Of a stretch of 64,000 nt of DNA, positions 62,017 through 64,000 are shown piece by piece (within the stretch, counting starts at the first letter, position 1; each line of letters opens with the position of its first letter). The stretch spans positions 1 to 64,000 of the forward strand of contig NZ_SDEB01000001.1 in the NCBI RefSeq assembly GCF_004522175.1. The letters run 5' to 3'. The position numbers and the translations under genes are program-made. Under the pieces are notes generated by a model. That model was not told the DNA's origin. It was given only the letters and a program-made list of their open reading frames with translations, and did not search any database. This DNA is from Paracoccus ravus (GTDB taxonomy: Bacteria; Pseudomonadota; Alphaproteobacteria; Rhodobacterales; Rhodobacteraceae).

Positions 62017-63207
62017 ATGAGCCACCACTCTCTGCCGCGCCTTCGCGCCGGGACCGCCGCCATGCTTGCCTGCCTGCTGACGGTCGCGCCTGCCCTCGCG
62101 CAAGAAACGTCAGGTGAGGCGCAGACTCAGAGCCAGTCCCCGGCCCCGAACTCGGCCCCTGCGACCGCGCCGGCAGCCGTGAGCCCGGCCGCCCCCGCGC
62201 AGATGACCGCAGCCGAAGCTGCGACGACGTCTACCGTGGCCCCGACCTCCCCCGCGACCCCCTCGGATCTGGCTCAGGAAACCGTCCCGGCGACGCCCCT
62301 GTCCCCTGTCACCAACGGCACGCCCGCCGTGCCTGCCGAGGCGACGACCGCATCGCCCGCAGAACCCACCGCCTCGACCGCGCCCGCGCCGGTCCAGCCT
62401 GCCGAGACGACCGCCGATGCAGCGAGCGATGCCGCCGCCTCGTCGGGTGTGCTGCCTCAGGTGATCCAGGATGCGCTGGCGCCGCTTTCGCCGCAGGCGC
62501 GCGACCCGAACCTGCCCCATGACCTGTCTCCGATGGGGATGTTCTGGGCCGCAGACTGGGTCGTCAAAGGCGTGATGATCGGCCTGGCCTTTGCCTCGGT
62601 CGTGACCTGGACGGTACTGGTCGCGAAATTCCTTGAACTTGCGGGCGCCCTGAGCCGCGTGCAATCCGGCATCAACCGGGTCGAGACGGCTGGCAGCCTG
62701 CCCGCCGCCCTCAAGGCGATCGGGCGGCGCAAGGACCCGGTATCCCGGATGATCCGGGCCGCGGCGACGGAATATGACCGTTCGGCCCCCGCGCTTGATC
62801 AGGCCGGAGATACGGGGCTGAAGGAACGGGTCGAATCGCATCTCGACCGCATCGAAGCCGTTGCCGGCCGCCGCATGGGCCGAGGCACGGGCGTCCTTGC
62901 CACGATCGGCTCGACCGCGCCTTTCGTGGGCCTGTTCGGTACGGTCTGGGGGATCATGAACAGCTTTATCGGCATTTCGGAATCGCAGACCACCAACCTT
63001 GCCGTGGTCGCCCCCGGCATCGCCGAGGCGCTGCTCGCGACCGCGATCGGCCTCGTCGCCGCCATCCCGGCGGTGGTGATCTACAACGTCTTTGCCCGTG
63101 CCATCACCGGCTACCGGCTGCGGCTGGCCAATGCCTCGGCCGGGGTGAAGCGCCTTGTCAGTCGCGACCTGGATTTCCGCGACGCAACCCAAACGCGCGA
63201 GGTCTGA
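62017..63207 (+). CDS. exbB: TonB-system energizer ExbB
   Basis: The 396-aa protein has a signal-like N-terminus (cleavage near AQ-ET) and a long Ala/Pro/Thr-rich periplasmic segment (about 30-165). The MotA/TolQ/ExbB core follows with membrane spans near 190-215, 305-330 and 340-365 ([22 protein letters not shown]). It forms the proton channel with ExbD that powers TonB. ATG 62017 has AAGGA; the extended N-terminus is of the long ExbB type. Confidence 0.93.
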   Translation: MSHHSLPRLRAGTAAMLACLLTVAPALAQETSGEAQTQSQSPAPNSAPATAPAAVSPAAPAQMTAAEAATTSTVAPTSPATPSDLAQETVPATPLSPVTNGTPAVPAEATTASPAEPTASTAPAPVQPAETTADAASDAAASSGVLPQVIQDALAPLSPQARDPNLPHDLSPMGMFWAADWVVKGVMIGLAFASVVTWTVLVAKFLELAGALSRVQSGINRVETAGSLPAALKAIGRRKDPVSRMIRAAATEYDRSAPALDQAGDTGLKERVESHLDRIEAVAGRRMGRGTGVLATIGSTAPFVGLFGTVWGIMNSFIGISESQTTNLAVVAPGIAEALLATAIGLVAAIPAVVIYNVFARAITGYRLRLANASAGVKRLVSRDLDFRDATQTREV

Positions 63208-63210
63208 TCC

Positions 63211-63714
63211 ATGGCTGGTGGCGTCCGCGAATCCCAAGGCGACGATCTGGTCGAGAACCACGAGATCAACGTCACGCCCTTTATCGACGTCATGCTGGTG
63301 CTGCTCATCATCTTCATGGTGGCAGCACCTCTGGCGACGGTGGATGTGAATGTCGATCTTCCGGTCTCGAATGCGACGCCCGCCCAACGCCCCGATCAAC
63401 CTGTCTGGGTCACGGTCAAGCCCGACCTGACCCTGACTCTGGGCAATGATGACATTCCGGCGGGCGGTCTTGGCGCGGCGCTGGCCGAGGCGACCGGGAA
63501 TGACCGCGAGAAGCGGATCTTCCTGCGCGCGGACAAGGCGGTCACCTATGGCGACCTGATGGGCGTGATGAACACGCTGCGCGAGACCGGCTATCTCAAG
63601 ATCGCGCTGGTCGGACTGGAAACCACCGCAGCCCCGCCTGCCGCAGCGGACCCCGGATCGGTCACTCCGGCAAGTGCCAATCCTGCGGCAACGGCCCCGG
63701 TGGCCCAGCCATGA
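63211..63714 (+). CDS. exbD: TonB-system transport protein ExbD
   Basis: The 167-aa protein has the ExbD pattern: a short cytoplasmic N-terminus (ENHEINVTPFIDVMLVLLIIF) whose membrane Asp26 carries protons, a periplasmic domain, and an Ala/Pro-rich C-terminal tail. It follows exbB after three bases, and its stop overlaps tonB (ATGA). Confidence 0.95.
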   Translation: MAGGVRESQGDDLVENHEINVTPFIDVMLVLLIIFMVAAPLATVDVNVDLPVSNATPAQRPDQPVWVTVKPDLTLTLGNDDIPAGGLGAALAEATGNDREKRIFLRADKAVTYGDLMGVMNTLRETGYLKIALVGLETTAAPPAAADPGSVTPASANPAATAPVAQP

Positions 63715-64000
63715 GTGCGCGGGCGGCGATAAGGGACGGCGCGCTCTGGGGCTCGGCGGCCGTTGTCGTTTTGGCCGCGCATCTGGGTGGCGCGATCTGG
63801 ATCATGCACCGCGCCGAGGCGGCCGCGCCTCCGGGGCTGCCTGACCCGATCTTTGTCGAACTCGCGCCATTGCCCGAAGCGGCCGCGCCGCCCGAAGAGG
63901 TCGAGAGCCCGGAGATGGCCGAGGCCGCACCCGAACAGGAACCTGAGCCCGAACCTGAGCCTGAGCCGGAACCCGAGCCGGAACCCGAACCCGCGCCGGA
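63711..64000 (+). CDS. tonB: TonB protein, N-terminal part (cut by window edge)
   Basis: The visible 96 residues contain an N-terminal membrane anchor (about 12-33) and then an acidic Pro-rich stretch ending in repeated Glu-Pro dipeptides, the periplasm-spanning region of TonB. The C-terminal receptor-binding domain lies beyond the window. It is coupled to exbD by a 4-nt overlap. Confidence 0.88.
   Translation, partial: MSARAAIRDGALWGSAAVVVLAAHLGGAIWIMHRAEAAAPPGLPDPIFVELAPLPEAAAPPEEVESPEMAEAAPEQEPEPEPEPEPEPEPEPEPAP

Noticed and set aside
63905..64000. Short tandem repeat (Glu-Pro codons) as a satellite repeat
   Set aside because: It is the normal Pro-rich spacer of TonB, coding in frame.

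Overview
This is high-GC alphaproteobacterial chromosome, most like Paracoccus or a close Rhodobacterales relative. The assignment rests on gene content: a heterotetrameric sarcosine oxidase locus, CcmI, CbpA/CbpM, DUF6446 between glyQ and glyS, and a BMP/YufOPQ nucleoside ABC transporter with a purine nucleoside phosphorylase. It also fits the dense, translationally coupled operons. No taxonomic search was possible.

Layout. 1-151: 5' end of an IS110-type transposase cut by the window edge. 254-3745: glyQ-DUF6446-glyS. 3832-6794: an envelope SPOR-like protein and a TrkH-type K+ transporter. 6899-6972: tRNA-Gly. 7248-12072: vitamin B12 uptake operon btuB-btuF-btuC-btuD behind a textbook cobalamin riboswitch. 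12207-17703: XpaC-like protein, truA, a sugar transferase, UspA, a CPBP protease, an Nfu scaffold, tsaB and rimI. 17784-22513: BMP-type nucleoside-binding lipoprotein/ABC transporter.

22496-28090 is the standout: a 5.6-kb integrated element flanked by perfect 20-bp direct repeats. It carries a tyrosine integrase, an excisionase-like HTH protein, an HNH protein, a winged-helix protein, a putative replication initiator with iterons inside its coding sequence, and several unrecognised small genes, all on the minus strand. It inserted exactly where the last YufQ-type permease gene overlapped the start of the purine nucleoside phosphorylase gene. The 20-bp core contains both the permease stop codon and the phosphorylase start codon, so both genes survive. 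The phosphorylase now has a ribosome binding site supplied by the element.

28072-33927: purine nucleoside phosphorylase, mnmH, an L,D-transpeptidase, a copper-exporting ATPase preceded by a Cys-rich small ORF, and a decayed GDSL esterase. 34031-41755: rpmB, meaB, a thioredoxin-fold protein, serS, a membrane protein and the yfgM-bamB-der operon. 41832-49777: rarD, sodB and the sarcosine oxidase locus soxB-(77-aa gene)-soxD-soxA-soxG. 49960-60694: ccmI, ruvX, a phytase-like esterase, cbpA/cbpM, mog, argG, ilvA, and a divergent Hpt / response-regulator-phosphatase pair. 60725-64000: a Nudix hydrolase, two tandem tRNA-Leu(CAG) genes with their own terminators, and exbB-exbD-tonB (tonB cut by the right edge).

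Functional links: the btu operon imports cobalamin through a TonB-dependent receptor, and ExbBD-TonB at the right end could energise it. MeaB protects a B12-dependent mutase. The BMP transporter and the phosphorylase form a purine nucleoside salvage route that the integrated element has physically split.
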